Assembly: GCA_018857735.1 (NCBI GenBank)
Contig: JABMCL010001555.1
Span: 750,001 to 814,000 of the forward strand
Reading direction: 5' to 3'
Length of the DNA: 64,000 nt
DNA from: Alviniconcha marisindica
Lineage: Eukaryota; Mollusca; Gastropoda; Provannidae
Position 1 is the first letter of the stretch. Every line of letters begins with the position of its first letter. Below, piece after piece: positions 39,901-48,838 of this stretch. A program made the translations under genes and the position numbers. The notes under the pieces are model-generated. The model did not search any database, was not told the origin of the DNA, and saw only the letters and a program-made list of their open reading frames with translations.

Positions 39901-42900
39901 TATGACTATGAGTAAGAAACTATTCAGTTGACGTTGTTCTGTAGTCTAAGCAGTATTTCTGTTCAGTACATGGTGTTTCTGTTCTGTAGCGTAACTGTAA
40001 GTAGCATCTCTGTTCTGTACATGGTGTTTATGTTCTGAAGTATAAGTAATGTTCTGTTCTAAACTTCTATACATGGCGTTTATGTTCTGCAGCATAAGTA
40101 GTGTTTCTGTTCTGTACATGGTCTGGTGTTTATGATCTGTAGTGTAAGTACTACTCCATAAAGTAGTGTTTCTGTTCTGTACATGGTATTTATGTTCTGT
40201 GGTGTAACTGTAAGTACCATTTCTGTTAGACTGTACAGGTGTTTATGTTCTGTTGTGTTCAGTTCACCACTTCTGTTCCACCTCTGGTTTTACTATCATC
40301 AACTTAACAACAACTGATGTAAATTTAACCGTTTAAAACCAATGAAATTAAAGTTGTCAAAAATGAGAAACACCAAGTATCAAATCAACTATCAATATTA
40401 TTTGTAATTTCCATTACTATCATATCATCATTATCCGAAATTTAGTTTTAAATTACACAATCATACTAAGACTAAGAGTAATTTAGTAAGATATGAGTTT
40501 TATTTAAGCTACTCTACACTAAGACTAATTCAGTATTGCAAGTAACTCAATATGATTAAAACAATCATTATTACAGGCAAACTTTTTTGTTTTTTAATTA
40601 ATAAGATTATCTAAAACAATCATTATTAATATTATAGGCCATTTTTTAAATATGTTTTATATATATTATTAATATTATTATTGTAATACAACCCTGCATA
40701 ACTAGTAAAACATTTTCTTACCCATGACACAACTCTTCCGTTAAAACATGGTAAATGTGCATCATCATCGATGATTTCTTCTTTCACCACCCTGAAATAA
40801 CATTAACAGTATACATGGTCAATGCATTAATGAGCCAGAGTGGTAATATCATCAATAGCTATTCTCATTAACTAAGTAAAATATTTACTGACAAGTATGT
40901 CATTCTCATTTTGCAAGTAAAATATAAAAAAATAAACATTTTAGCAAAACAATGGTACGCAAATAAAACTTATTAAGTTCTTCTGTAAGTCTAATCAAAT
41001 GATGATGGAGTTTTTTGTATACACAACACTGCGTGTATAATAATTCAATTAATATATAATACACTTGAAAAAACCTGAGGAAAATAAAAAACAAACCCAA
41101 GTTTGGGCTTTTGGCACATGTCTAATGTACACTTGAATTAAGTTGAAAAGAAAAAGCGGGAAGAAGAAAAAAAAGCCCCAAGTTTGGCACACTGCCAGTA
41201 TACTTGAAAAGACGAACAAAGGAACAAAACAAAATACAAGAACTACAACAACAAAAAACACCCAAGTTTGGACTCTAGTTTTGCTTGTAAAAAAAGAAGA
41301 AGAAAAAAAAAGAAGTACTGTATTAATTAATTTACATATCAATTTATATGATAGTCAAGTACAGACTCAGAGTTACAGCTCTACCATTTTTCATCTGCTG
41401 GAAAGTGGAAGGAGTACTATTATTATTAACATCTTTTTTTGATCAACTCCATGCAAACCCATCATTATTTATGTTAGTATGCTTACAAAGTTACACTGAT
41501 TGACAAAAAATACAAAGAACAATAGAAAAGTAGGCCCCAAAAAATGAAAAAAAAGGAACAACACCTTTTTTGGGGGAGGGGGGGGGGAGGGAGATAATCA
41601 CTTTCCACTTTCACAAAGTATAAATACCAATTACTATGATTATGAAACATCTGACTCAGTGACTGGCATAATTTATATAAAATCATCTAAAATGACCTAG
41701 TTACTTGTAAATTTTCATCAACCTCGTAGAGAAAAAACCTGAATATAATGGGCAGAGCCTAAGAAGGGCAGGCCTAATTATGATCAGGACCGGTGATCTT
41801 TTGAACCAGTTTTAATTCTACCACCATCTGAACAACTGTTAACGTAAACATAACCAGATCTTGAAGTAGTTCAATTATCTTTTTATTTGCTTTGTGTGGG
41901 CTGAGTCAGTTCCTGGATGATTGGGACACATAATACATCATCACAAACATGATAAAAAAAAAAAAAGACAAACTGCAAACAACAAACTATGGCTACTCTG
42001 AAGTTCAAGTACTAATCTTCTTCATAACAAAAAGGTGGGGAATCATGTCTAACTCTGTAGACTGAGAGTGACACATGCAATTTGCAAATGTTCCAATCAA
42101 AATCATTCACAATCATATAATTTATTGCATACATGTATTCTTTCACACACACACACACGGATAGCAGCACACAACACACACACAAACTGACAAAGCGGAG
42201 CATTATTCTCAATGTAGTTGTATTGACTGGGTAAGAACATGACTGGGTATGATGGTATGTTGTAACTTCTGACAGTCCTGTGTAATGTTCATTCCAAACC
42301 CAAACAAGCAGTCAACACTCATTATATTGCCTGCAGTACCATGCAACTGACGTAAATTGAACCTCGTCTAGACGGCAGTCGCTAGTGTTACAGTTTACAC
42401 TGGAAGTGGAATTGTCAAGTGCCTAATATAAAATAGTAAAAAGTTCTAAAAGTAAAAACCAAATGGTTTATCCTCCACATTCAATATAAAATACAAGAAT
42501 ACATCACTTGGAGCAGTCAACCGTGTGAAAGAGAAAGGCACGTCTGGAACTGGGAGTGGAGGTCTTGAATGTTGTGAAGAAAGGGGATGAGGTAATGGGA
42601 AGGGGATGAGGGTGAGGGTGCAAGACTTCATTATTTTGATCAGTCTAAAGATTTGCAAAAGCAAGAACCACACGTACAAGTTTGCAAGCACACCAAAGCT
42701 TTGAACAACTAACGACCCAGAATCTAGCCGTTGACGGCTCTTCGGGCATTAAGATCTTATCGTAAAATCTACAGACAACTTACCCGAAGTCATCATCCAT
42801 AGACTTGAAGAAAAACTTGTAATTCGGTCGGTTCAAGGCATTCTTGAAATCCCCGAGTGTCACCCGATCAGCAGGCACAGGAAGCTTGATCAAATACGGG

Positions 42901-42944
42901 GTATCTTCATCGTCTATGTGGTAGATGATTTTTGTTTCCCCCAT
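17702..42944 (-). CDS. dvl: Dishevelled (Wnt signalling scaffold), complete gene, 14 coding exons
   Basis: Dishevelled couples Frizzled receptors to beta-catenin and planar-polarity outputs in the cytoplasm. All 13 introns are GT-AG and phases match throughout: 42784-42944, 40722-40791, 39185-39294, 38633-38718, 37768-37906, 37310-37406, 34798-34867, 33635-33722, 32676-32804, 32145-32368, 31194-31325, 30507-30674, 29764-30069, 17702-17970. The sum is 2049 nt or 682 residues, close to human DVL1-3 (about 695-736). Domains: DIX about 1-80 (MGETKIIYH start, [20 protein letters not shown]); basic stretch near 205-218; PDZ about 234-325 ([20 protein letters not shown]); DEP about 405-485 ([25 protein letters not shown]); Pro/Ser/Gly-rich tail ending [11 protein letters not shown]. 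The start ATG is the only one giving the canonical DIX N-terminus. A single gene cannot be assigned to DVL1, 2 or 3. Confidence 0.97.
20640..20872 (+). repeat. Tandem repeat, about 75-bp unit, 3 copies
   Basis: Units share TTAAAGACxxTxxxTCCACC, AAGAGTGCAGTCACTAAGAC and AAGAGTGCTGTGATxTTAA. The third is shortened. Confidence 0.85.
21939..22030 (+). repeat. 31-bp tandem repeat, 3 copies
   Basis: The unit starts GCAGCTTTAAAGTGATGTGA and ends AGTATGTCTAT. The copies are essentially identical, so recent. Confidence 0.95.
22049..22113 (+). repeat. (CT)n(CA)n compound microsatellite
   Basis: C run, then about 18 CT units, then about 14 CA units. Confidence 0.95.
22644..22829 (-). CDS. dvl: dvl candidate cassette exon B (62 codons)
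   Basis: Acceptor is GCCTCACCAG and donor GCGGAAG then GTCAGT (good match). It is open over all 186 nt in the required phase 1/1, reading [20 protein letters not shown], then [20 protein letters not shown], then a Ser/Thr/Ala tail ending SSVLAE. GC content and codon quality stand out from surrounding AT-rich intron. It is the same length as candidate A, with only slight similarity at the first residues (V-x-N, C-x-C). I recognise no domain. Usage (constitutive, alternative or none) is unknown. Confidence 0.55.
24233..24331 (+). repeat. (CA)n with internal (CT)n microsatellite
   Basis: Two CA tracts separated by a short CT tract. Confidence 0.95.
26036..26221 (-). CDS. dvl: dvl candidate cassette exon A (62 codons)
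   Basis: Inside the 11.8-kb intron, bounded by a good acceptor (GTGTTTCAG) and a weaker donor (TTTAG then GTTGGT). In the phase the flanking dvl exons require (1 in, 1 out), all 186 nt are open. They read [20 protein letters not shown], a charged stretch, then a His/Asn/Gly/Ser-rich part ending SMFGSNSSL. Composition is protein-like and GC-richer than nearby intron. I recognise no family. It may be an alternative or lineage-specific C-terminal exon, or a chance open segment. No transcript evidence is available here. Confidence 0.5.
26245..26415 (+). repeat. AGTAGGTGACTGGCC minisatellite, unit about 38 bp
   Basis: At least four units with AGTAGGTGACTGGCCAAATC and AACAACCCC. Related single units appear near 27.29-27.38 and 27.80-27.95 kb, so the element is partly dispersed within dvl intron 13. 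Confidence 0.8.
27428..27730 (+). mobile_element. Truncated SINE, copy 3 (no tRNA head)
   Basis: The body from GGTTACAGCTAAACACGCAT to the end module GCAGAGAATAGCGCTATATA matches copy 1 closely. It is followed by an (AAT)n tail. The tRNA-related head is absent, as with 5'-truncated retroposition. Confidence 0.85.
28630..28680 (+). repeat. Dispersed repeat fragment with core GGTGTTTTACGCCCAGTCAAC
   Basis: The core, GTAACTTGGTGTTTTACGCC then CAGTCAACCAG, recurs in related form at 59755-59812 (+), 45478-45530 (+, diverged), 39568-39612 (-) and 58370-58412 (-). Origin is not recognised; probably a retroposon remnant. Confidence 0.65.
29764..30069 (-). CDS. dvl: dvl exon 13: post-DEP Pro/Gly/Ser-rich region
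   Basis: Contains [20 protein letters not shown], a conserved post-DEP motif (DxDTLAPLP), then aromatic/Pro repeats, a six-Gly run, and GSVHSAS before GTAGGT. It ends in phase 1 and can join directly to exon 14, cassette candidate A or cassette candidate B. Confidence 0.95.
30507..30674 (-). CDS. dvl: dvl exon 12: DEP, second part
   Basis: Encodes [20 protein letters not shown], then [20 protein letters not shown] and YVFGD. Phase 1 in, 1 out. Confidence 0.97.
31194..31325 (-). CDS. dvl: dvl exon 11: DEP, first part
   Basis: Encodes [20 protein letters not shown] then [15 protein letters not shown], the N-terminal DEP helices. The DEP domain docks on Frizzled at the plasma membrane. Confidence 0.97.
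32145..32368 (-). CDS. dvl: dvl exon 10: end of PDZ and PDZ-DEP linker
   Basis: Starts [20 protein letters not shown], continues [18 protein letters not shown] and ends in a Ser/Thr-rich linker. This matches the LTVAKCWDP block of known DVLs. Confidence 0.97.
32676..32804 (-). CDS. dvl: dvl exon 9: PDZ core
   Basis: Encodes [20 protein letters not shown], then [20 protein letters not shown]. It aligns without gaps with PDZ of vertebrate DVLs. Phase 2 in, 2 out. Confidence 0.97.
33290..33605 (+). repeat. CA-rich minisatellite, unit about 68 bp
   Basis: Repeated blocks of ATAAATACACACAC, TCTACATATCTTC and ACAAGCATGTGAG within dvl intron 8. Confidence 0.75.
33635..33722 (-). CDS. dvl: dvl exon 8: PDZ carboxylate-binding loop
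   Basis: Encodes [20 protein letters not shown] then VGSIMKG. FLGISI is the peptide-binding loop of the DVL PDZ domain. Phase 1 in, 2 out. Confidence 0.97.
34297..34779 (-). mobile_element. tRNA-derived SINE, copy 2 (antisense to +, in dvl intron 7)
   Basis: On the minus strand the head reads GATAGCTCAGTGGTTAGAGC (A box) and GGTTCGAATCC (B box). The anticodon-loop-like CTCATAATC resembles a Met (CAU) arm. The shared body follows, ending in the GAATAGCGCTATATAAAAG module and (AAT)n. It is the best preserved of the three copies. It begins 18 bp past the exon 7 splice donor and lies in the same direction as dvl transcription. Confidence 0.88.
34798..34867 (-). CDS. dvl: dvl exon 7: pre-PDZ and first PDZ strand
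   Basis: Encodes [20 protein letters not shown] then LNM, one of the most conserved dishevelled blocks. The donor GTGAGT is followed almost at once by an antisense SINE. Confidence 0.97.
34900..35265 (+). repeat. Imperfect tandem duplication, unit about 140 bp plus a partial third copy
   Basis: The blocks GTTAGxCCTTGAATTCTAA and GCACAGGTTxACCTCxGG recur in dvl intron 6. Confidence 0.75.
37310..37406 (-). CDS. dvl: dvl exon 6: basic region
   Basis: Encodes [20 protein letters not shown] and then an Arg-rich run before PPPISR. The basic stretch binds acidic phospholipid and helps Frizzled contact in known DVLs. Two in-frame donors exist: after AGG at 37310 (GTGGGT) and after AAG at 37295 (GTAACT), differing by five residues (VGINK). 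The shorter form fits the family spacing better. Confidence 0.9.
37768..37906 (-). CDS. dvl: dvl exon 5: linker with [15 protein letters not shown] motif
   Basis: Encodes a His/Arg-rich stretch, then [20 protein letters not shown], matching the conserved SSELExTSxxDSxED element between DIX and PDZ. Phase 1 in, 2 out. Confidence 0.95.
38633..38718 (-). CDS. dvl: dvl exon 4: linker
   Basis: Encodes [19 protein letters not shown], comparable to the acidic ETESVVSLRRER-type linker of vertebrate DVLs. It joins both neighbours in phase (2 in, 1 out). Confidence 0.93.
39185..39294 (-). CDS. dvl: dvl exon 3: end of DIX and Ser-rich linker
   Basis: Starts [16 protein letters not shown], closing DIX, and continues to RPPSFH. 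Donor is GTAAGT, phase 2. Confidence 0.95.
39385..39545 (+). repeat. Tandem repeat, unit about 55 bp, 3 copies
   Basis: Units share GATGAGAAGATAAACTTAG, CTCTACCCTGTAAATTTGC and a short T/A block. Adjacent to dvl exon 3. Confidence 0.85.
39925..40260 (+). repeat. Degenerate repeat built on TTCTGTTCTGTACATGGTG
   Basis: About six irregular units carrying TTTATGTTCTGxAGxxTAAG in dvl intron 2. Confidence 0.75.
40722..40791 (-). CDS. dvl: dvl exon 2: DIX, second part
   Basis: 70 nt encoding [19 protein letters not shown] then VVSW. Acceptor is ATTTCAG and donor GTAAGA, phase 0 at the end. The core matches the DIX beta-strands of all dishevelled proteins. Confidence 0.96.
42784..42944 (-). CDS. 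dvl: dvl exon 1: start codon and first part of DIX
   Basis: The ATG on the minus strand at 42942-42944 opens [20 protein letters not shown]. It ends in SMDDDFG before a GTAAGT donor, phase 2. DIX polymerises head-to-tail in Wnt signalosomes. Confidence 0.97.
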
Positions 42945-43455
42945 CCCGAAGGATGTACGGAAAAAATAAAAACCTCACAATGACCCCAGAAATAGACAAC
43001 AAAATGGCGACCAAATATTTTCCTACCGTCTCAGACTACCATCAAAATGAGGCTCATGAGAGCAAAGCATGGCGTCATTTTTTCAAACAAAGACTTCTGC
43101 AAGCTCACAAGAGACTTTCGACAGTAATCAGAAGATATGTGCACTTATTTCTGGTCCGATCACAAGCAATTCATGGTCAATGCCGTCAGAAATCCAGCCA
43201 GAACTTCCATCTTTGGAAGGAGCTTTTCATTTCCAATTGCTTACCGGTAAATTAGCAATGCAGTCCCTGCCCATGTTTACCGAACGCGTGTAAACTACGT
43301 GTGCATTATCAGCTTGTGAAGCAATTTTTGTCTCTATGCTTGGAGGATGAAATTTTAATCATAAAAAAGAACTCTATGGATGGTTTAATATCAATATAAA
43401 AGCAACGGATGACAGGAGATAGTCAATTTCATTTTTCATTGTGGCGGGAGAAAAT
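42945..43455. promoter_or_regulatory. Head-to-head intergenic interval, probable shared promoter region
   Basis: About 510 bp separate the dvl start codon (minus) from the ATG of the small plus-strand gene candidate. The interval should hold both 5' UTRs and their core promoters. GGCGGGAG at 43443-43450, just before the plus-strand ATG, resembles an E2F-type GGCGGGAA site. I see no TATA box that decides a start site. The role is inferred from position only. Confidence 0.4.
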
Positions 43456-44194
43456 ATGACAGACAGAACAGCCATCAACAAATACCTGAACTGTCGTGTC
43501 AAAAAAGAAAATACGAATTTTATAACTTTATTTGTTTTGTTATACCCAGAGATAGATTCTTAACCGAAAATTAAATTGTGTATTTTTTTGCTGTTTATAT
43601 ATACATTTTCCGATTATTATCCAATCCGGTGTCTTGTTATGTACTTTCCGCAGCTGAACTTTTCAGAGAAGGTCCAAAAAAATTCGTATCCTGGTGGTGC
43701 TCATCCGTACAAACAGATACATTTTCAGCAGGTAATGTGATAACATTTGTAGTTTGTCAGCTGACAATGATTCTTTAGTTTCTGTTCTATACAGTGAATG
43801 GCTTCAAGCAGGATGTACAGCGTCATTCAACTTACAGTCAAAGCTTTTTCTTTCATGGGGCATACGAAGTTCATCATGTTGGCAAAGTGAAAACGCCATT
43901 TGATGGGTTGAAAGTAAACGTCCAAGACCGGATCTTGTTGCTTTGCTGCCAATCTAAGTACGGATAAATGTTTAAAGGACTGTAATTGTGAATGATTTGA
44001 TGATATTAATATGTGTACAATGTTAAGATCATCAGCTATCTACAGATTTCACAGATGGAACTCGTCCAAGTTTCTGCTTTGACGTGAATCATGGAGGGGG
44101 TATGCTGCTGTCACTAGAGTCAGAACCAACAGACCACTCAGGAGTTATGTTTCCAAAGCACCAGGGATGCGAGAATAAAATGAACTTTGTGTAA
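43456..44194 (+). CDS. Unrecognised small gene candidate, 4 exons, with a frame break
   Basis: Proposed exons: 43456-43495 (MTDRTAINKYLNC; donor GTGTCA, or GTCGTG three bases earlier), 43654-43731 (ELFREGPKKFVSWWCSSVQT), 43795-43957 (NGFKQDVQRHSTYSQSFFFH then VKTPFDGLKVNVQDRILLLC), 44046-44194 (DGTRPSFCFDVNHGGGMLLS, ending CENKMNFV and TAA). The first three join in phase 1 with good acceptors (TTCCGCAG, CTATACAG). Exon 3 ends in phase 2 while exon 4 is open only if entered in phase 1, so one base is out of register. Composition is clearly coding-like, but I recognise no family, membrane helix or motif. Introns are unusually short (158, 63 and 88 bp). It may be a real gene with a sequence error, a different exon structure, or a decaying gene. 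Confidence 0.45.
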
Positions 44195-46144
44195 ATGATC
44201 ACATGATTTAACATTTTATTTCTCAGTCACTGAGTCAGACTTCCTGCTGTAGTGTTACTTTTAGTATTACTATTGGTTGGTATTAGTACTATTACTACTA
44301 TTCAAATTTAGATGAGTGCTGATCTAGATACGTTTTCTGAATTTAACTTAATCAAATGGGATTACTGAATTACACTTAGTCAAATGGACAACAGGGTGTA
44401 ATGATAGTGTAAAATTCTAAAATTCAAAAACAGAATATGATGACTGTTAATGTTATTGTCATTATGGTTTTTTTTATTTTTTATTAAGCACAGTCCTGAA
44501 ACTAGTGAAAGCATAATGTGCACATGCAATGCTACTGTTACTGTTAGTGTTAAAACAAAACTTAAGGAACTGAAAATTTCTTTCATATAAATTATTATAA
44601 ATGTAATTTGTAAACACAAAAACAAAAAACAGAAAGAAAAACCCAGGATCTGTGAAAACAATATCCAGAGTAGAAGGAAATAAACCCTTGTGACCAGAAA
44701 AGATGTGTTTTTTCTGTTAACAGTGTTATCCAGTGTTTTGTTTTGACTATCACTAGTGTTAGTGTTTTTATGAAAATAAAAATAAATCTAATTGTAACAT
44801 AAAACAGTTGTGGTTACTTTTTTTTAGTATTTGTGTTGAATGTACTCTACTGCAGTAATGTTTTGTGCACTTTTAAAATTCTTTGGTAAGAAATACTAAG
44901 TTACTTAGTAAGTTACTGAGAGTATTGTTGCAGTCAGGTGCAACATCGTCGTTAAATCTGAATTTGATTATGCTTGTTAGTATAAACTATAATAGTAATT
45001 TAGTATTCAACAACTAGAAACTGTCATTAGTGTCAGTCTGTTATGACTTGTTGTTGTGTTACGGGGAACCAGAGTGGAGAGTGTAAAGTTTAACCAGAGT
45101 GAAAAAAAACACTTTTACTACTATAATTTCAGGGTCATAAATGTGGCTAAAGATCTTGTAAGTGTAGATCTATTCATTAACCCTCATTCTTCATGATGTT
45201 AGTCAACTCAGTGTTGGAAATTTCAGGATCTTAATCTTTGCTCCAAATCTAACCTATGGCATTTTTTTGTTAATTAATTAATTATATAGTCCTGATTATA
45301 TGATCATGTCATTTTTGATTTCTATAAATATAATACAGTAATACAATACAACTTCATTTACAACTCTGTTGCCAAGTGTCAGTACAGAATTACAGTTGTT
45401 CTAGGAATGTTTTGTGGTGCCAAGTACACTCATCACACATTCGTGCCAATCATAAAACATAATTAAATTACATAAGTAAGTAATTAACGTGGTGTTTTAC
45501 AAGTTACAACAACCAGTAAACAGCTGGGTAAAAAGTCAGTCATAAATAAATACGTGAGAAATCCAGCTGACATCAAGCTGTGCGTATCATTATCACATAA
45601 AAATTGCATCTTTACAAGGTCTACCTCTTAAAAATTACTGTCCTAATAAAAGCAGTTACAAAAATTGTCTGCAACAAAATAATTAACCTGACTGGCTTAC
45701 TCCACTATCACCCTATTTTACTTCCATCATGACTTTTTGTGTGTGTGTGTCAGGAACACTGATGAAGGGTTAACTTCATCAGCATTGAGACTAAAAGTAA
45801 AACTAATACAATTTTTTTATTATTTATTTTTTGTAATTAAAGCAAACATTAAAGCGATTGATTAAAACATAGTGTTAACATTTACATAATTTTTTAACAT
45901 TTAAAACAAACTGACATGTATGGTGTAAAAAGGTATTATATAATTATATTACACACACACACTGATTACATAGTGACATAAAACTTTCACCAAAAAAAGT
46001 CAGTTGCCATTTATGTGGGGTTAATCTTTGCATTCATTTCTGTACCAGTTGATGCACTTCCAAGATGAATGGCACATTGACAGGGCTCCCATTAACGCAT
46101 GACGTGCATCTCTTAAATAACACAATTGAAACAGGTGTGAAAAC
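44195..46144. other. AT-rich stretch without a recognised gene
   Basis: Low-GC sequence with poly-A/T runs. A 45478-45530 segment resembles the dispersed GGTGTTTTACGCC repeat. An untranslated first exon of mib2 is expected between here and 48017, but none can be picked by eye. Confidence 0.5.
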
Positions 46145-46398
46145 TTAGCTCTGGAGGGTCCCAGGGGACACAGTGACAGTAAAACTTGTGAGGTTACTTG
46201 ATGTTTTTTCTAAGTCCAGACCTACTGCTGCTTCTGACTGACAGTACGAGGGATCTTCTTTGTTTGAGTATGTCTGTGACATTTTGCAATTTGCATTAGT
46301 GCACTGCACTGAGCCTGCAAATTTTGTGCCGCTTTTTCTGTCTCTAAGTACTTTACACAGGCTCTGTCTGTTACTGACAAGTACACGCTCTTCCAAAC
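46145..46398 (-). CDS. Possible terminal coding exon of an unknown gene
   Basis: Minus-strand acceptor TTCTCTTTAG precedes 84 open codons (phase 1 entry) ending in TAA at 46145-46147. The product is Ser/Thr-rich with several Cys and no helix: VSNRQSLCKVLRDRKSGTKF early, VTVSPGTLQS at the end. No partner exon was found upstream on this strand, so it may be chance. Confidence 0.2.
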
Positions 46399-47430
46399 CT
46401 AAAGAGAAGTACAGAACTACACACATTAGTTCACATAAGTGAGACGCAATTTATGCAGGGAGCGAACAGCTAATCCCAAGTGAGTAATCAATGATGATGT
46501 GGGGCTTAATGTCCTCAGTTGTCTGGCTAACATATTAGGGATAATGGTGGACACTCACGTCATGTCAGCACTGTATTCCCTACAGTGTAAGATGTTTTGG
46601 TCTTCTGGTTCTGAAAAGTTTAGTATCAGAAGTCATGCAAGGAAACTGAAGATTAAGTAGAGGTCTTTGTACAGATTGTCAGTGTCATTTCTAAAAGGCT
46701 TACACTAGTTACAGTCATGCATAAACTAATTTGTTGTGAATTTCAGCTCTCTCGGAAAAAGAAAATCGAGTTTGTATTGTATTTGTAAAATTGTATTTTG
46801 TTCAATCTGGCACAATAGTAATGAAGGGAGGCGGCATAAGTATGTGTGGTGGTTAGACATGAAACACATTTAATTACCAAATTAATCTTACCTTCTTACC
46901 TTTTTATCTCACCCTATTTTCCATTTGCAGCGTGTAAAAGGTTAAAGCTTTTCCCCTTCATTCTCTCAATGGTTTTGACCTGTTTCACAAGATTGACAAG
47001 ATTGAGAGTGCTTACTCTAATTTGTTTCCGATACGTACTTTATTAGTTTATAATCATCTTGTGTTTAAAAATCGAAAGGACCATATGTTTTGCTTTCTTA
47101 CTATGCTAGCTACAGAAAAATCTCTTTGACACAGACAGATGGATGCTGCTAAAACATGTTTACAGAGTTGGCAGGGCTGCCAACCACCAGAGTAGCACTG
47201 TCACTGTAGAAGGGGGCAAACGGCACACATACAGTGATACATTGGCAAGGCTGCAGTCATAGTAATTATACTTCTGTGCAGCTGCCGTTTCATGTTGACA
47301 CTTGACCCTTTTAAATTGCCCACGGACCCACGAAATGTTGTAGCAGGGAGCCCCAGGGTTCCTTTAAAATAATGACCAATGGGAGGCGTGAATGGTGGCA
47401 TCGGGGCTTGTAATATGTATACATATTATA
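46399..47430. other. No recognised gene
   Basis: AT-rich, no clear repeat. The region just before the mib2 exon 1 array may include mib2 5' UTR or promoter sequence, but nothing decides it. Confidence 0.4.
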
Positions 47431-47436
47431 TATGTC

Positions 47437-48040
47437 TGTTTCAGCTGATCCATTTGATGACTAGTGAAGGTGGGGTTGGTAATGAATCAATGCTGTTTCA
47501 GCTGATCATTTGATAGTGATAGGAGGTGGGTTTGGTAATGACACTACATGCCTGTTTCAGCTGAGCAGTATAGTGATGAGGTGGTTTGGTTATAGTACAC
47601 ATGGACTGCCTGTTTCAGCTGACCCAGTGATGGAGGTGGGGTTGGTATATGTACACATGTATGCCTGTTTCAGCTGACGCCATTGATAAGTGATGGAGGT
47701 GGGGTTGGTTATAGTAAACACGTACTATGTAACATGACATGCCTGTTTCAGCTGACACCAGATGGGTGATGGAGGTGGGGTTGGTTATAACTTGTACCTT
47801 ACAAATGTGGATGCCTGTTTCAGCTGACGCCATTGATAAGTGATGGAGGTGGGGTTGGTTATAGTACACATGTACATGCCTGTTTCAGTTGACGCCATTG
47901 ATAAGTGATGTAGATGGGGTTGGTTATAGTACACATGTACATGCCTGTTTCAGCTGACGCCATTGATAAGTGATGGAGGTGGGGTTGGTTATAGTAACAT
48001 GTACATGCCTGTTTCAGTTGACGCCATTGATGAGTGATGG
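47437..48040 (+). repeat. Tandem array, about 54-76 bp units, each with a splice acceptor and a copy of the mib2 start region
   Basis: About ten units, with CTGTTTCAG restarting near 47437, 47491, 47552, 47609, 47665, 47741, 47815, 47879, 47943 and 48009. Most units read TGCCTGTTTCAGCTGACGCC, then ATTGATAAGTGATGGAGGTG, then GGGTTGGTTATAG. The last unit is the genuine acceptor and start codon of mib2 exon 1. Confidence 0.92.
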
Positions 48041-48259
48041 AGGTGGGGCTGCGGGTGACCAGAGGGCCAGACTGGAAGTGGGGCAATCAGGATGGAGGTG
48101 AAGGTTTTGTCGGCACCGTTGTGGAAGTAGGACGGCCAGGCAGTCAGACATCACCCGACAAAACTGTCGTGGTCCATTGGGATTCTGGTGCTCGCACAAA
48201 TTACCGTGTGGGTTATCAAGGCGCCTATGATCTGCGCATCTACGATAACGCACCTGTTG
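48037..48259 (+). CDS. mib2: mib2 exon 1: start codon and first MIB/HERC2 domain
   Basis: The exon probably starts at 48018 after CTGTTTCAG, with 19 nt of 5' UTR, so a non-coding exon must lie upstream. Encodes [20 protein letters not shown], then [20 protein letters not shown]. This domain binds the ligand tail in MIB1. Donor is GTGAGT, phase 1. Confidence 0.95.
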
Positions 48260-48796
48260 GTGAGTCAGTAGCAGAGTTTCTGCGTGTGTGTTTGTGTCAA
48301 AGCATGAGTGAGCCATTGAGTGGCTGTGTGGTTCTTTCCTCTGGGTCTTTCTTACTCTCTGTTTATTGGTGCTATTAAATAATAATGTTAAAACATACAC
48401 TACACAGCTCTTTGTAATAAACTGTTGGCATAGTCATATTGTGTACCACAAACACCCCACTATCCTGTCTCTGCTTTCCCTTTCAGTTTTTCAAAACTCA
48501 CCTATTGACCCTGCATGTGTATGTGTCACAGTTATATGTATATTTGTGTGTTGCTGGTGTTATTGTAAAGCACGTCCGCTTAATGTTGAAAGTTTCTTTA
48601 TCATTATTGTTACCATTGTCACTATATTTAGTATGTCAGCATTCATTTGTGGATGTGATCAAGCTGTGATTTTTATGCTGCCCTTCAAGGCAATGACATA
48701 GTTGCACTTGTATTGTTATAAGTTTATGTAACTGCACTTTATGAAGAGTGCTATAGCATTTGGACAAAGTGCGCACATATCATGCAGAGTAATCAG

Positions 48797-48838
<42 letters not shown>

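Noticed and set aside
42932..43255. 107-codon plus-strand frame overlapping the dvl start
   Set aside because: No ATG in good context at its start, overlaps conserved DIX coding sequence on the other strand, and has no recognisable domain.
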